Below are positions 9,321 to 22,066 of a stretch of 64,000 bases of DNA, piece after piece. How positions within the stretch are numbered: position 1 is the first letter of the stretch; every line of letters starts with the position of its first letter. Source of the DNA: Hippopus hippopus (Eukaryota > Mollusca > Bivalvia > Cardiida > Cardiidae); contig OX328097.1 in assembly GCA_946811185.2 (NCBI GenBank), positions 29,721,627 through 29,785,626 of the forward strand. The letters are read 5' to 3'. Below the pieces are notes generated by a model, which was given only the letters and a program-made list of their open reading frames with translations, was not told the origin of the DNA and ran no database searches. The translations under genes were made by a program, and so were the position numbers.

Positions 9321-12300
9321 CAGGGATCTTATATACAGTTTCCGAATATTTACATGCTTAGAATATATGTAACATCAATTTTTTCGGAGATTTCGTTTTA
9401 TATGCTTATTTTGGCGTTAAAAAATTATGACCTAATCATGTTTGCCCCGTAGGGGATGTTCGGCAGGAGGATTTAGTGACGTGCAAAAGTACTTTTTAAG
9501 TACATAAAGTAGCGTCCAAATAGCAACATGTTGGTAAAAATCACGAGATAGAGTACATCTCCTTGTATTAAAGCTAATTTTGTGCTGAATTTCGATTCCT
9601 AAGTAAGATAATTATGGGCTCAAAACTGGGCTATTTTCGGTATTTCATCACAAAATGGCGGACCATTTGTGGTGAATTTGGCGGGACCCTAGTGATAGTT
9701 GTAGCATTCTCAATTTATTTTTAGAAATAAATTTATTCAGATTTTGACATATTTATAAGCAGTAAGTATTTCTTTTTGTTTTTAAATCAAATCTAGTGAT
9801 TTTCGATGCCAAGGTTGGATAACTGTGGGCTCAAAAACTTGGCTATTTTCGGTCTTAATTGCAAGATGGCAGCCTAAAAAGGGGTTATTTCAGTAAAGGT
9901 GGAAGCGCAGTACCGCACATTAGTCAAAAATGATTGGATCTCTGATAGTTGGCCATATCCTGAACAAATTCCATTATAGTCTAACCATGTGAAAATAAAA
10001 CCATATTTTGCAACGTAACTGAAGAATTAAAATGTTACGTTTTGTAAAAAGGAGAAATTTGAAATTCAGTTGGTTCTATATTTTTTTTCCAGATATGTAT
10101 TGTGAGAGCACAAACACTTCAAAACATGGTTTCAAGAGCTGTCAACATACTGTTTGATGCATCCTGTGAACAGAAGAATGACATTGAAGATGGTTTTGTA
10201 ATTCTGCATAAAGGATGCTAGTATTAAACTGAAGCTGGGCTTGAAAACTTGGAATATTAAAGACCAAATCAGCTGTGAACTGTACAAACCTGCAAGAAAA
10301 ATGCTAAAGTGAAATTAATCTATTTGAATATGAAAGCTGTGAGCTTCTTCTACTACCAAAGTATATTTAGTATGTATAGCTCAATAAGCCACTAGAAGTA
10401 TGGAGTTATTTAATTATCTGTGACAAATGCTAGTATTCCTGAATCCTAAGTTTTCACTAACCTAGGGAATATCCATACTTCCGAAAACATTGTGAACAAA
10501 GAAGAAACTAGCGGTAAGTACATGTCACATTTTCTCATTTCCCCAGGAAAAACAAGTCTCCTCATTTCAGTTGCATTTCATTTGTCGTCTGCAAATGCTT
10601 TCAATTTAGACATGTCCAAAATTTTGCAATCTGGCAAAAAGTTAAGGATGGAACCTTGCTCAATTTGCAATGCTTCACAATATTTTAGTTGTATCATATC
10701 AGCCATTATACTTATCTATTTGTTGTTTGAATTTGCACAACTGTCTACACAAGCTGCGTGTTGCTTTTCCTCATCAACATATTTTTTGAGGGAGAGAAGT
10801 ATGTATTGTGTTGTGCAAAATTCTCTGAGAATCATGATGTTGGTTTCCCACTACTCACACTATTGTCATAAAACACTAAAAGTACATGTATTAAATTTGA
10901 CATACTTTTGGTTTCTTCAAACAACACAGTACATTCAGTATCTACAGTCTTATAAGCTACTTGTGGTAAGGAGTTATCTAATAATCTGTGACAGATGCCA
11001 GTATTCCTGAATCCTAAGTTTTCACTACCATGGGAAATATTTACACATCTGAAAACATTGTGGGAAAAGAAGAAAATGTTGGCAAGCATGTTCTCATTTT
11101 CTCAGCAAAGACACAAGTGACACATTTCATTTCTTGTCTGCAAATAATTCCAAATCAGACAAGTCTCAAATTTTGTTGTCTGGCAAAGTGTTCCTGAAGG
11201 TTGGTTGCTTTCAACATTTTGCAATTGTATCACAGCAAACAATGCAGCTATCCATATTCCATGTATTACTAGAGTTGGGAATGTTTCTACTTGAAAATCT
11301 CTGTTGAGGGAGAGAAGTATATTTTGGGCGTTTGTATGACATACACCAGGATTATAATGATAGTTTAATATACCAATAATATCTCATATACACAATATTT
11401 TTACCATCATCATTAACTGCAACTTGCCACAGTGAAAAAGTTTTAGGAGATAAAAGTCTACATTCAATGAAAAAAGCATTTGCGGAAGCAACCAACCATT
11501 TGCATGTTACATTTTATCGCAAAAAGATTGGTCCTTGTGTCATACTGTTTTCCAAAGATTTCTACAGTGAATTTATGTAAAATCAAATTTATTAGGCATT
11601 AAGTTAAAACTTGCTAAAGGAACACATTTTTCAGCACCATTTAATTTTGTAACACACATGTAGCTCAATATTCATGGCTGCCTTGATGTTTTTAGTGAGA
11701 AATTTTAAAATATCAATTTCAACATAAACTTTCTGTGTACAGTGTGAATTTTTTTGAAAATTTAAAAAATGAAAAACATTTGAAGGAAAGGCAAAAACAT
11801 AATATTTTTAATAGCACAGAAATCATTTTGAAAAGAATTGATCACTGGCTGCAACTGGTCTTTTACAAATGTTTTCCAATGCTGTCCACTGTATGAGGAG
11901 CGAAAAGTCAAATTTGTACAAAGTCCTACACAACTTATACTGTTTTCAAATTGGTCCAAAATCAAAGCTTTCAAAGTTATTAGATAACCTTAAGTTCTCT
12001 GACACAGAATAAAAAACCATTATTAAAGAAGGAAAAATTGCTTGTCAAAAGCAACTTTTACTTTGCCACACTTTTAACTCTTTTTGAAACAACACAGAAG
12101 TAGACTTGTACGAAGTGAGAGCATTTACAGACAACAATTGAAATGCGACTCAAATTATGGAATTTGTCAATGATATAATTGAAAGCATTTGGGGAAAAGG
12201 AGAGAATGTTGGTAACCAGCATTTTCTCCTTTTCCTGCAATGTTTCCAAAAGGCTTCTTTCTCTTGGTCATCAGAACTCGGGGTTGTGTGGCAAAGGGAT

Positions 12301-13688
12301 AATTGCAGATTTGTCTTTTTTTTTTCTAATAATTATGCTACTGACTATTTCTTACCAACAAACAATTTTTTGGGGGCCTTTGGAATCCCCAATTGAAAGT
12401 ATTAGCAAACGACAACTGAAAGTAGATTCAAACGATTGGATTTTTTTTGCATGGTATTGAACATTGCGGATAAAAATGCTGAAAACAGGTACATGTGCTA
12501 GGCTAGCATTTTGTTCTTTTTCCACAATATTTTCAAAAAGCTTTAAATATTCCGAAGTCATCAAACACACAAGGTTGTAAGGTACACAGGTTAATTCGAA
12601 ATGATGCAATTGTGAAGGCCACTGGTGTACGTAATTGATTCCAATGTATAAAAGTAGGAACAAAGTTGCAGACAGGTCCTTACACTTCTCCAGCCTACTT
12701 TTTCAGAAAGTTCACTAATTTTTTCCATTTTGCAGGAAATTCTCCTTTTTTTCTGTCAAAGACAGTGATTTAAGAGTAGCTGCAAGCTGAACTGAAAATG
12801 TACTGGAAGGTCCATTTAATGGGCAGTGAAGGCAATTTTCTGGTTCTATATGCCCTTTGTGTAGTTTGCTATTGAAAAATGGGAATATAAGTATTAACAG
12901 ATCTCTGTGTTTACCGGCCTAATACATTGTACTACAAACAAGTGAAATGTTTGTCACTCCTGATAACATGAGAAGCTTTTGACCTGACCAAATTGAAACA
13001 TTTGGAGAAGAAAATCAGAAAATAAATATTTAATTTCAATGATGCATATTGTCTATAAACAGGAGAGGACACTACTGACAGTAGATGTGTCATGACAGAT
13101 ACACAACTTGATATATCCCACTTGTGATCATGACAAATACGGGGAGTGGACAAAAGCAGCCCAATTCCGAAACGTTAGACGGATTTAATCCTTCAACAGG
13201 CGATGTGTGCTTTTACCGAATTGTTTGCAATAGATATCCACTGCAGAAATATTAAAATATTTTAAGTTACTACGAAAAAGAGGCTTGTTTCGGTAATGGG
13301 TCGTTTTGGCACCAGGCCGTTTTGATCTCCATTCACAATTTACACTTCGTGTGAAATCAAGACTGACAACATGACCTGTATATCTGAAACGCCCAATTAG
13401 TCGACACTTTAAATTTTCCAGATAAAAAAAATAACACTTTAACTGAACAAAAAAACAATAATAGAAAAACAATGACATAAACATTGAAACGCATCTCATA
13501 CTAAACGCTTCTTTGGCGGATATAAAAATTGTTGGAATCGGCAAGGAATTATATTATCTGAAAGGAAGATAATAACTCGCAAGGAACGACAACGGATTAT
13601 TGGACGCCGTACAGGTAAGTCAGTGAAAAATCGATAATTGGTCTTAACTCCAGTTGCGTTGCCTATCCCTGTGTATATACGATCCCTG
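9321..13688 (+). mobile_element. Large TIR element, copy 1 (4.4 kb)
   Basis: The termini are CAGGGATCTTATATACAG on the left and the complement of CAGGGATCGTATATACA on the right. A perfect 7-bp duplication, TATAGAT, flanks it (9314-9320, 13689-13695). Gene B intron 1 has the corresponding sequence without the insertion (about 40365-40380). The body is nearly identical to copy 2 at 25950-31229 except that about 0.9 kb next to the left terminus is missing. The element contains nested hairpin-MITE sequence and many short ORFs that are not conserved between copies. No transposase is recognisable. A CAGG start with a 7-8 bp duplication would fit hAT or P-type elements, but I cannot decide. Confidence 0.8.
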
Positions 13689-13723
13689 TATAGATCAATA
13701 TTCCTTATCCATAAGATACATAT

Positions 13724-13951
13724 GAGTCATGCTCTGTGAAAAGTTTGTTGACATGGGTCGAAACTGTTTGCTTTTTGCAAATTTTTTGCATGTTGAAGGA
13801 GCATTTCAGATCTAACTCGCGGTTCAGCCGATTTCTAGACGAAATGAGTAATCATTTTTTACGATACGACGGCTTTCTTGGTACGCGTATAATGCAATTA
13901 CGAAGATATATAGATCTAGATCTATAACCCTCTTTTCAAAGAGCACCACTG
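13724..13951 (+). repeat. GAGCCATGCTCTG MITE, diverged copy
   Basis: It begins GAGTCATGCTCTGTGAAAAG and ends near CCCTCTTTTCAAAGAGC. It matches the family member at 42801-43057. The equivalent position in gene B intron 1 (about 40397) also carries this MITE, so the insertion predates the gene duplication. Confidence 0.65.
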
Positions 13952-14432
13952 ACATAAACTCTGTTTAGTATTTGTAACTCTTTCACTGCCAATACATGGA
14001 TCCGTGGAAATCGATATTTGACCAATCAGGTTATCGCATTTATTTTACCCGATGTGCAGCGTTGTTGTCTGCTATTTCGGCTCCCAAATAAACGACTGTT
14101 AACGTTGGAAGGGTGCGATAGTATTTATTTATTTTGTGTTTTAAACGTTTGAATTTAAGAAAAAAGTTTAAAATATGTGCTCTGAGAACGTGTACCGCTG
14201 ACGTGAGATCACGCAAAGGCTGTAGACAAGTTTGAATTATGATAATGACTGAAAATGGGACATATGTAAAGAGTTCTGATCAGCGCTACATTACACAATG
14301 GATTAATTAATGTTATAGTTTTTTCCCCTCTGAAAGATTCTGAAAGAGACAAAAACGTTTTAAGTGGAAAACAAAGGTAAAAAATAGATCTATATGAAAT
14401 ACTAATAAAAAGAAAATACGTTTAGTTTACTT

Positions 14433-16440
14433 GAATATCTAACCTTGTTCAATAACCTATGCACATCCAAAAAGTGGCACTTGTCATCAATGTTTCAGTT
14501 TGACGTTAATCTTAAGCCTTGGTGCATGAAGAATATGCTGAATGTGTAGATATAGATGAGATTGCAAATAACATGAAGTTTAACTTGATTAAAACTATCT
14601 GCTATTTACAATAAGCATATTGACGTGTATTCCTCACTACATATTCCTCACTAAAAGGAGAATTCAATTATGAAAAAGTCTAACTTCTGTTCTGTACTGG
14701 TCGAAGTTCAGCTCGAAAAGCAACTTATGTTGATTAAATAAACTTTTGACTTAGTCATATTAAAATGGATTAGCACATCTGCCATTTCAAAGAATGTGTC
14801 GGTAAACTGTTAATTGATAGGAAGTGTGTTTGATTGCAAACCAATTTGCCGCTCTAATCAACTTGACCTCCCGTTGTCTTCATTATATCATAAGATAAAA
14901 CAAACTACTGTCAATGACATTAACAAGTTTGTTAATTGACAGCACACTTAACGCATTTTAAAATCATCAGACAACCCCTTGTCCCTTAACCTGAAATTGA
15001 AATTTTTCATAAACTTACACCTCTCTGTTGAATCAGACAAACTATAAATTTTTCGAAATGCTTGTAGATCTAATTCAGTGTAATTTAATTGGGTATGATG
15101 TTGAGATGACTTTACTAGCCTTACGAAAACAATAAGTATCTTTAATTCTATTATTCTGTGGCAAAATGGATGTTTGTTAAGGTGTTTTATTCTTTCTCAT
15201 TGAAGTTCAAAACTTTGCTAAAACAAGTAGATCTATTACATTGTTCGTAGCCCCCGTAATTCGCCCTTTTTGTACATATCCTAGTGTAAATTAGTTTAAG
15301 CATCTTTAAATTAATTACCGAGAATTCATCATCGGTAGAAATATATGATAGAAATATTTTTCCGGAATTTTATTGAGAGAAACAGTCATGACAGCAAGAT
15401 TTAAGTGGCCTATCTGCTATACAGTATATGTATTTACTATGGTTGTTTGGGAGCCCTTATCGGTTTATCTTATCACCACGGATCCATGTATGGCAACATT
15501 TAAAGCTATTGTGGACGCCGTAGATGACCTAGATCTAAATCATCTTCACCTGCGCTAAAATTTACAATCTAACCTTGTTCAATAACCTATGCGCATCCAA
15601 AAAGTGGCACTTGGTCATCAATGTTTCAGTTTGACGTTAGTCTTAACCCTTGGTGCATGAAGAACATGCTAAATATGTAGATATAGATCAGATTGCAAAT
15701 AACATGCAGTTTAATCTTGGATTAAAAGTATCTACTATTTGCAATAAGCATTTTGACGTGTATTTCTCACTACATATTTCTCACTAAAAGTAGAATTCAA
15801 TTATGAAATTAAGTCTAACTTCTGTTTGTTGATTGACAGCACACTTAACGCATTTTAAAATCATCAGACAACCCGTTTTCCCTTAACCTGAAATTGAAAT
15901 TTTTTCATAGTCAAGTCATAGTCAATTTTTCATAAACTTACACCTCTCTGTAGAATCAGACAATCTATAAATTTTTCGAAATGCTTTTAATTCAGTGTTA
16001 TTTAATTGGGTATGATGTTGAGATGACTTTACTAGCCTCACGAAAACAATAAATACATGTATCTTTAATTCTATTATTCTGTGGCAAAACGGAGGTTTTG
16101 TGAAGTGTTTTATTCTTTCTCATTGAAGTTCAAAACTTTGCTAAGACAAGTAGATGTATTACATTGTCCGAAGCCCCCGTAATTCGCCCTTTTTGTACGT
16201 ATCTTTGTGTAAATTAGTTCAAGTATCTTTAAATTTCTTACCGAGAATTCATCATCGGCAGAAGCATATGATAGAAATATTTTTTCAGGAAACAGAGAGA
16301 AACAGTCGTGACAGCACGATTTAAGTAGCCTATCTGCTATACTGTATATGTACATGTATTTACTGTGGTTGTTTGGGAGCCCTTGGCAACAGTAACCAAG
16401 GAAGTCGGTTTATCTTATCACCACGGATCCATGTATACAC
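14433..16440 (+). repeat. Tandem duplication, about 1.1 kb and 0.87 kb units
   Basis: Unit 1 runs from about 14441 to 15490 and unit 2 from about 15568 to 16440. Both begin with CTAACCTTGTTCAATAACCT and end with ATCACCACGGATCCATGTA. Unit 2 lacks about 240 bp present in unit 1 (about 14690-14930). No coding sequence is recognisable in either unit. The duplication lies inside gene A intron 1. Confidence 0.8.
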
Positions 16441-16522
16441 GTAAAGCGCGAGAAATGTTGGGTAAATGCGTGTAAATTACGTCATATTTCCCTCTGGTTA
16501 AATGGCACGCGCTGTTTACTTA

Positions 16523-17618
16523 AGCCCCCGTCACACTCAAGACAAAGACCACAAAGACCGTAATGCGTTCTTAAAAGTTGACAAACACAGGGAGAACGGG
16601 ATGAAACGCAGGAAAAAACAGTTTTCAAGTTGGTTCTACGTCTTTACTTCGCCCCTGCCAGGATGTCAGTGCGTCTAACACGTCACAGCTAAGTTTTGTC
16701 GCGCGCTTGATAAAGTACGCACCACGTCCTTTGCGTTTTTATTACGTTCTTTCTAAGACCTTTCAGATCGCACCACGCGCTTATTGCGCGTTTACTACGT
16801 TCTCACTGCGCCCTTCGTGATCTTATATATTCAAGTCCACGCACTTTCCGTTCTCATTCGTTCTGCAAGTTTTCTTGAGTGAACAACCCGCATACAACTA
16901 TGCCTCCAAAAGGTCGTGGGAGAAGACAAAAAGGCCAGAAAATGGGTAGCACTTCACAACCTGGCCCAAGTGTTGATGCTGGTGCTGCCGGTATAGCAGA
17001 ACCACCAGGAGCACCAGAGCCTCCTACAGAGCAGCTTGAAGTCCTTGAGAGTGATAAAAGTTGAAACATAAGTGAAAATGTGAGAAATTTGATGAAGTAT
17101 TTATACTAAATTGCTGGACGTGACATGGACGCTATGAGAACTTGCTGCAAGCGTACAACGGACGTGTTAAGCACCGATAGAACGTGTAACAAACGTAATG
17201 TTGTCTTATACAACGTGGTATGAACGTACCTTTGCCTTTGCAGAAACGTGGAACGGTCATGGTGGGTACGCAATTGTCGTAGTATGAACGCAGTAAGAAC
17301 GCAGCGCAATCTTTCCCGTCCATACCAGGTTTGTACTTCGTCAATGAAGACCATATTAGGTTTATGCCCCGTTGGTACTACGTCAATGCCGTTGTTCCCA
17401 CGTCCTTATCGAGTCCTTACTGCGTTCTGATTGAATCAGGTCCTCGCTCCGTTTTTTTTGAACATGTTCAAAATTCACCCACGTCAGCCAAGACCATAAA
17501 GATCGTATTACGTCCTTATCGGTTTCTACTGCGTTCCTTCTACGTCGTACAAGTTCATACTGCGTCGGACCGGTTTTACATTGACGTAGTGGGAACTTGG
17601 TCTAGTGTGACTGGGGTT
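16523..17618 (+). mobile_element. Non-autonomous PIF/Harbinger-like element
   Basis: The element is flanked by TTA duplications (16520-16522, 17619-17621). Its ends share the inverted block CCCC-GTCACACT, resembling the GGCC-TGTCACA ends of the Harbinger element at 2733-4872. Much of the interior consists of closely spaced ACGTCC, ACGTTC and TACGTC motifs, again like that element's subterminal regions. There is no transposase. One short ORF is present. Confidence 0.7.
16900..17064 (+). CDS. Short Gly/Pro/Lys-rich ORF inside Harbinger-like element
   Basis: A 54-codon ORF starts with an ATG in reasonable context (ACTATGC) about 70 bp downstream of a TATATA (16826-16831). The product begins MPPKGRGRRQKGQK, basic at first and then rich in Ala, Gly, Pro and Glu. 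It may be the 5' end of one of the two proteins of a Harbinger element, left after internal deletion. I do not recognise a domain. Confidence 0.35.
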   Translation: MPPKGRGRRQKGQKMGSTSQPGPSVDAGAAGIAEPPGAPEPPTEQLEVLESDKS

Positions 17619-17912
17619 TTAGGTAAATAGTGCGCAGGAAGTACTGTATCCGCCTTCAATTGAAGAGTTAGAAAATATGAAATCGGTATTTTTCACTGGT
17701 CGTAACCATGAAATATCTTGACCATAATCCACCACTATTTCTCAATAAACTACCGAAAAACGTTAAATAAAAGATTTAAGATAAACCTACATGTAATTGA
17801 AAAAACGGAATTTATTTCATCGAGTGAACATCATCGATGATATTTCACGAGTTGCGCAGCTGCTGCAAATTTGGATCGGGGGTTAAAACAATTTATATGA
17901 TATCGTTCCCAG

Positions 17913-18077
17913 GTCATGAGGAGAGGTTGTCAGTGAAGTCATTTACTGGAAGTGTGAGCGATTACAACACTGTACTGGAGGCGTGTAGAGAAGTGGACAG
18001 CGTAATGCATATTGCCAATTTTATAGACATCAGGCTCTTTCCAAACAAAAAACTTAACCACGATGTTAACGTCAAAG
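17913..18077 (+). pseudogene. Gene A exon 2 (HSD3B-like)
   Basis: An open 165-nt exon has exactly the same length and phase (1 to 1) as exon 2 of gene B (43171-43335). It has an acceptor TTCCCAG and a donor G|GTTCGT. It encodes the stretch from GHEERLSVKSFTGSV to HDVNVKG, part of the Rossmann fold after the first beta-alpha unit of the extended short-chain dehydrogenase. It is intact, but the gene lacks exon 1 and has a disrupted exon 4, so I call it part of a pseudogene. Confidence 0.8.
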
Positions 18078-18539
18078 GTTCGTAAAAACACTGTCTATAA
18101 ATATCTAGGCCTAAAATACCTAGTTGGTGCTTTTGGACACTGCAGATCGAGATCATTTTGCGCAATCCGAGAAATAAGGCAGGAATGTCATAGCATCGCC
18201 CCCTCGCAGTTCTCAAGTGGCTTATCATATAAAGCTTTTTTCTTCTCCTCCAAATTATGTACCCCGCGTATGAATTACTTCATTCCCCGCTTGATCTTTT
18301 ATATCTTCAAAATCGAAAAAGAGGGACTTTTCATATCTTTTCAGACCTGGCTAGTTGTCTTAATTCTCTGGCAATGACGGATCTTGTTGGTAATGTCATA
18401 CCTAGTACCTTGAGGTTGTAGGTGATTTTGGGGAAAACTAGATCAACAATCTTTTCTTGTGTTGTCTGTTTACAGCAAATCAGTGCATAGTTTCTTAAAA
18501 TAGATCTAGGAAAAATTGGGACAGTTGCAGGGTTTTTTC

Positions 18540-18740
18540 AACAGGCTCCTTCTTCTTCTTCTGCTTCTAACAACAACACCACCACCAACAACAACAAATT
18601 GATTATAAAAGGGACAAATAATTAAAAAAAGCATGGCATACAGCGAATCAAAAATGATAGTTTCTAAATATAGATTTAGGAAAAAATCGGGATTTGTGCA
18701 GGTTTTCCCCCCAAAACTTTAACCACAACAACAACAACAA
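18540..18740. repeat. CAA/ACC-type simple repeats
   Basis: Two short (AAC)n/(ACC)n tracts (18565-18598 and 18720-18740) lie in intron 2 of gene A, each next to a similar AGATTTAGGAAAAA-containing sequence. Confidence 0.6.
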
Positions 18741-18990
18741 AATCCCAAAATGCTGGACTTATACCAGGGTTATTTCCCATACCTTTTGGGCTGTGGTAGT
18801 AAATGATTGGTGCATAGGTTATATGCTAGCTATAACCATGACTGGATAAATAGTAACAGTAAGTTTTTTGAAAAAAAAAAAGGACTTTTTATTTTGAAAT
18901 TCGCTGCTTCGCTGCTTCGATTTTCATCTCTAAAATTAGTCTGGTTCTTTACTGAGAATGCCCCTAATCAGATAGGTGCCACCTAGCGGA

Positions 18991-19055
18991 TTGATTGATT
19001 GAGTGGTGTTTTACGCCGCATTCAACATGATTGCAGTCATATCATGGCGACAGCT
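18991..19055 (-). mobile_element. SINE tail fragment
   Basis: The block TTGATTGATTGAGTGGTGTTTTACGCCG, followed by a CAACATGATT-like stretch, matches the tail of the SINE at 829-1133. The rest of the element is absent. Confidence 0.6.
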
Positions 19056-19246
19056 CACATATTTAGGTATTTTCTGCCACTTAGCGGAAGATGATATGTT
19101 ATCTTTTATTATATCTAATTACAATATTGGAATTTTCTTCCGATGAATGCTCGTTTTATATTTTTCATGGGTGTGGTTTAAAAAACTTATGACACGATTG
19201 ATTAAGCACAGCAGGAATGATCTGTCATTATATGTTATTATTGTAG

Positions 19247-19450
19247 GTACAGAAATAGTGATTCGTGCTTGCAAAGAGGCTGGCGTGAAACGGCTGATCT
19301 ATTGCAGCACCATGGACGTTGTCATTGGCAAGGAGAATATTTATGACGGAAATGAGGAGAATACCAGACTTATACCAGACCATGAGAATTTCTTTCCGGT
19401 GTATGGCTCCACTAAAGTGGCAGCAGAAAAACTGACTTTAAATGCTAACA
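19247..19450 (+). pseudogene. Gene A exon 3 (HSD3B-like, catalytic YxxxK)
   Basis: An open 204-nt exon is identical in length and phase to gene B exon 3 (43912-44115), with acceptor TTGTAG and donor A|GTATG. It encodes TEIVIRACKEAGVKRLIY, the catalytic serine region (CSTMD) and the SDR active-site motif YGSTK (Tyr-x-x-x-Lys). The residues needed for dehydrogenase chemistry are therefore still present, although the gene has lost its first exon and its last exon is split. Confidence 0.85.
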
Positions 19451-19463
19451 GTATGTTACAAAT

Positions 19464-19712
19464 GAGTCATGCTCTGTGAAAAGGGGGTTTAATGCATTTG
19501 CAAAACGTATCGACATGTGTTATTTGTTAATTTTTTCCATGATCATTGTCAAGGAACCACACTACATGTTCCTCATGGTCCACTGAGGATCAATGGTTGG
19601 ACAAAACTGTTGTTTGACAAGATGGATTTATGGATCTATGATTATATTACGGCTTGCTTAGCATCGCGGGAATACATTAAGAACCCTCTTTTCCCAGGGT
19701 ATGGCTCGAATG
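19464..19712 (+). repeat. GAGCCATGCTCTG MITE
   Basis: It begins GAGTCATGCTCTGTGAAAAG just after exon 3 of gene A and ends TCCCAGGGTATGGCTC. Gene B has the same MITE in the same place after its exon 3 (44128-44375), so it is an old insertion carried by the duplication. Confidence 0.7.
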
Positions 19713-19785
19713 AATACGTATGTATCAGAAGTGAAGGATGTTTTAAACAGAGCTTAGTTAATTTTAGCCTGTTTCGTTTGAGGCT

Positions 19786-20014
19786 TTAACTCTTTACCAA
19801 ACGACAAAAATTTAGACTTGTCCAAATTGAAAGCATTTGCAGACGACAAAATAAACGTGACTCAAAAACTGAAACTTTACTTTAGAAGAGTAGAAAACAT
19901 TGTGGGAAAAGGAGAAAATGCTGGTTACCAGCATTTTCTCCTTTTCCCACAATGTTTTCAGAAGGCTTCTTCCTCTGCGTCGTAAAAACCGGGGATTGTT
20001 TGGTAAAGGATTAA
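19786..20014. repeat. TTAACYCTTTACCAAACGAC hairpin MITE (reference copy)
   Basis: An element of about 229 bp has inverted ends TTAACTCTTTACCAAACGAC and GATTGTTTGGTAAAGGATTAA. Its core is a near-perfect hairpin in which GAAAATGCTGGTTACCAGCATTTTC is flanked by AACATTGTGGGAAAAGGA and its complement. It has no coding capacity. At least ten copies occur in this window. Confidence 0.8.
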
Positions 20015-20937
20015 TGCTTCCGAAATTAGTGATAGATCTTAGACCACACATATATCCATACAATAAACGAATGTAACAATATTTCGCAAAATGTTTGTAT
20101 ATATAGCTTGAAATACCTGCCTATGCACAGACAATGCTCTGATAGTGTAAATGTTTCTTTCTCTGCTATCCATCTGGGTAACGCAAGCTCCATCTTTAAC
20201 AATTTTTAAAACATTTGGTCCAATCTCACTCTAAAGCCAAGTGATTTCTAAATTAAGTCCGAGCCTTCATTTGAAATGGGCATTTTGTCTAAGTCAGACT
20301 AGGTAGTTAATCTTGGAATCTAGAATCAGACCAATATTCAATAACTTTGGTGAAAGTATCAATCCTTATCCTGCCGAATAAAGATTGTTGACGATTGCAC
20401 AAAGAATATTAAGCTAAATCACAGGCCTTTGAAGCTCTTTTGGTCTATCACGGAACACTAAGATTTTCCTTGGTCGATCATTGGACACTTATAGCTCATT
20501 GGTGCATCGCCTGTATATCACGGACTATAGTCAAATTTTCATTAACTCCGTTTCTAAAAATAGCTCATTGGCGACTCCCTCTATATCCTATAAGGTAAGA
20601 TTTACTATATGCGATAAAGAGGGAATCACCGTGTGCTATTTATAGTAAAAATGTCCGGTAATGAAAATTTCATTATCCTTTGATAGAGCAATGGAGTTTC
20701 AGAGGCCTATGGTTAAATGTACGGGCGTTGGGCTGAGCTTATATGACCCAATCTACCGATAAAAGTAGCGGAGGGTGTAGAGCAAGATCAAACTGCACGT
20801 ATGTGCAGGCTGATCTTGCTGAACGCTTTCCGCAATTGTCATCCATGGAATGAACGGCAGGATAAGGGTTAAAGAAGACTAGGAGGACAGAGTTCATATC
20901 TCAATATGATTTATTCGTAAAATTTTCCCACAAATGA

Positions 20938-21146
20938 TATGAGCTATTATCTGTGAAAATGGGGTTTTGTTGATATGCAAAAAATATCGACCCAAATATC
21001 AGCCTGCCGTGCTAGCCCGTGGAGGATGGCATGGGGCGTAAGTTGTTGCCATTTGTAAATTTTCTGCAAGTCCAAGGACCATTCTACCTCCATGATTCAG
21101 CCGTTTAATAGACAAAAACCCCGTTTTACCAGAGCGCCGCTCCTAT
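20938..21146 (+). repeat. GAGCCATGCTCTG MITE, diverged
   Basis: It shows the family order: TCTGTGAAAATGGGG, a TATCGACCCA block, a purine-rich centre, GTCCAAGGACCATTCTACCTC and CCGTTTTACCAGAGC. The usual GC-rich centre is altered. Confidence 0.55.
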
Positions 21147-21832
21147 ACAATTTTGGTTAGACAAAAGAAATGGACCGCTGGACTTCATCGCTAACTTTCG
21201 GTTTGACCAGCACTTTGCTGCAACTTTGGTTCAGACTTATGGTAATACTTGCTATTGTTTAGTGCACCTCGGGTACAGCCATAATTGTTAGGTAACAAAG
21301 TTGTCTACATGTTTAACATAGCCAAATTTCACGGACATGCCTTATCAGCAGTCTCGCATATCAACAAATCGATGAAAAAAATCGATATCATACGTAAAGG
21401 TTCGGGAGTTTCCGGATTTTGGCGAACTTAAACCGTGTATACTTGTAATCGATATTCGATAGCCTGCAGCGATAAAAGATAAGAGAAACGTAACATTACG
21501 TAACAGTAGCCTGCTTCAAATTTACAATCCTTGCCTAGACTGTATATCTGCCCTGGCGTTTATTTTTTTCGGATTTTAACCTAAACCCTTTGTCTGCTAC
21601 AGCACAGTGTAGCTCTTGAAGATCAGTATCAGACTGCACATAATGCGCACCCTTATTAGATTCGACAGCATATTGGATTTACACCGCCAGATAAAGCGAG
21701 ATTTTTCTTGAAAAAAGAACATTGAAATTGTTATATTTCAGCTTTATTTGTCGGTTTGTAATTCATTTATCCTCGGATCAAGGGTTAAGTTTTGATTCTC
21801 TGAGACATTAACTGATCCGTGCTGTTCGGGCC

Positions 21833-22066
21833 TTAACTCTTTACCACATGACAAAAATGTAGACCTGCGCATATTGAAAAACATTTGAAGAGGACAAAAT
21901 ACAGTTAACTCAAAAATTGAAATTTGTTTTAAGATGGGTAGAAAACATTGTCAATAAAGTAGAAAAATGCTGGTTACCGGCATTTTCCACTGTTCCCACA
22001 ATGTTTTCAAAAGGCCAGAAATTTATCAGGGTTGTCAAAATTCGGGATTGTGTGTTAAAGAGTTAA
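21833..22066. repeat. TTTACCAAACGAC hairpin MITE
   Basis: It begins TTAACTCTTTACCACATGAC and ends GTGTTAAAGAGTTAA. The central hairpin TGCTGGTTACCGGCA lies between matching AACATTGT and ACAATGTTTTC blocks. Confidence 0.7.

Noticed and set aside
10492..11010. 172-codon ORF inside the large TIR element
   Set aside because: The frame is not conserved in the nearly identical second copy (28060-28560), and the composition is that of the nested repeat, not a protein.
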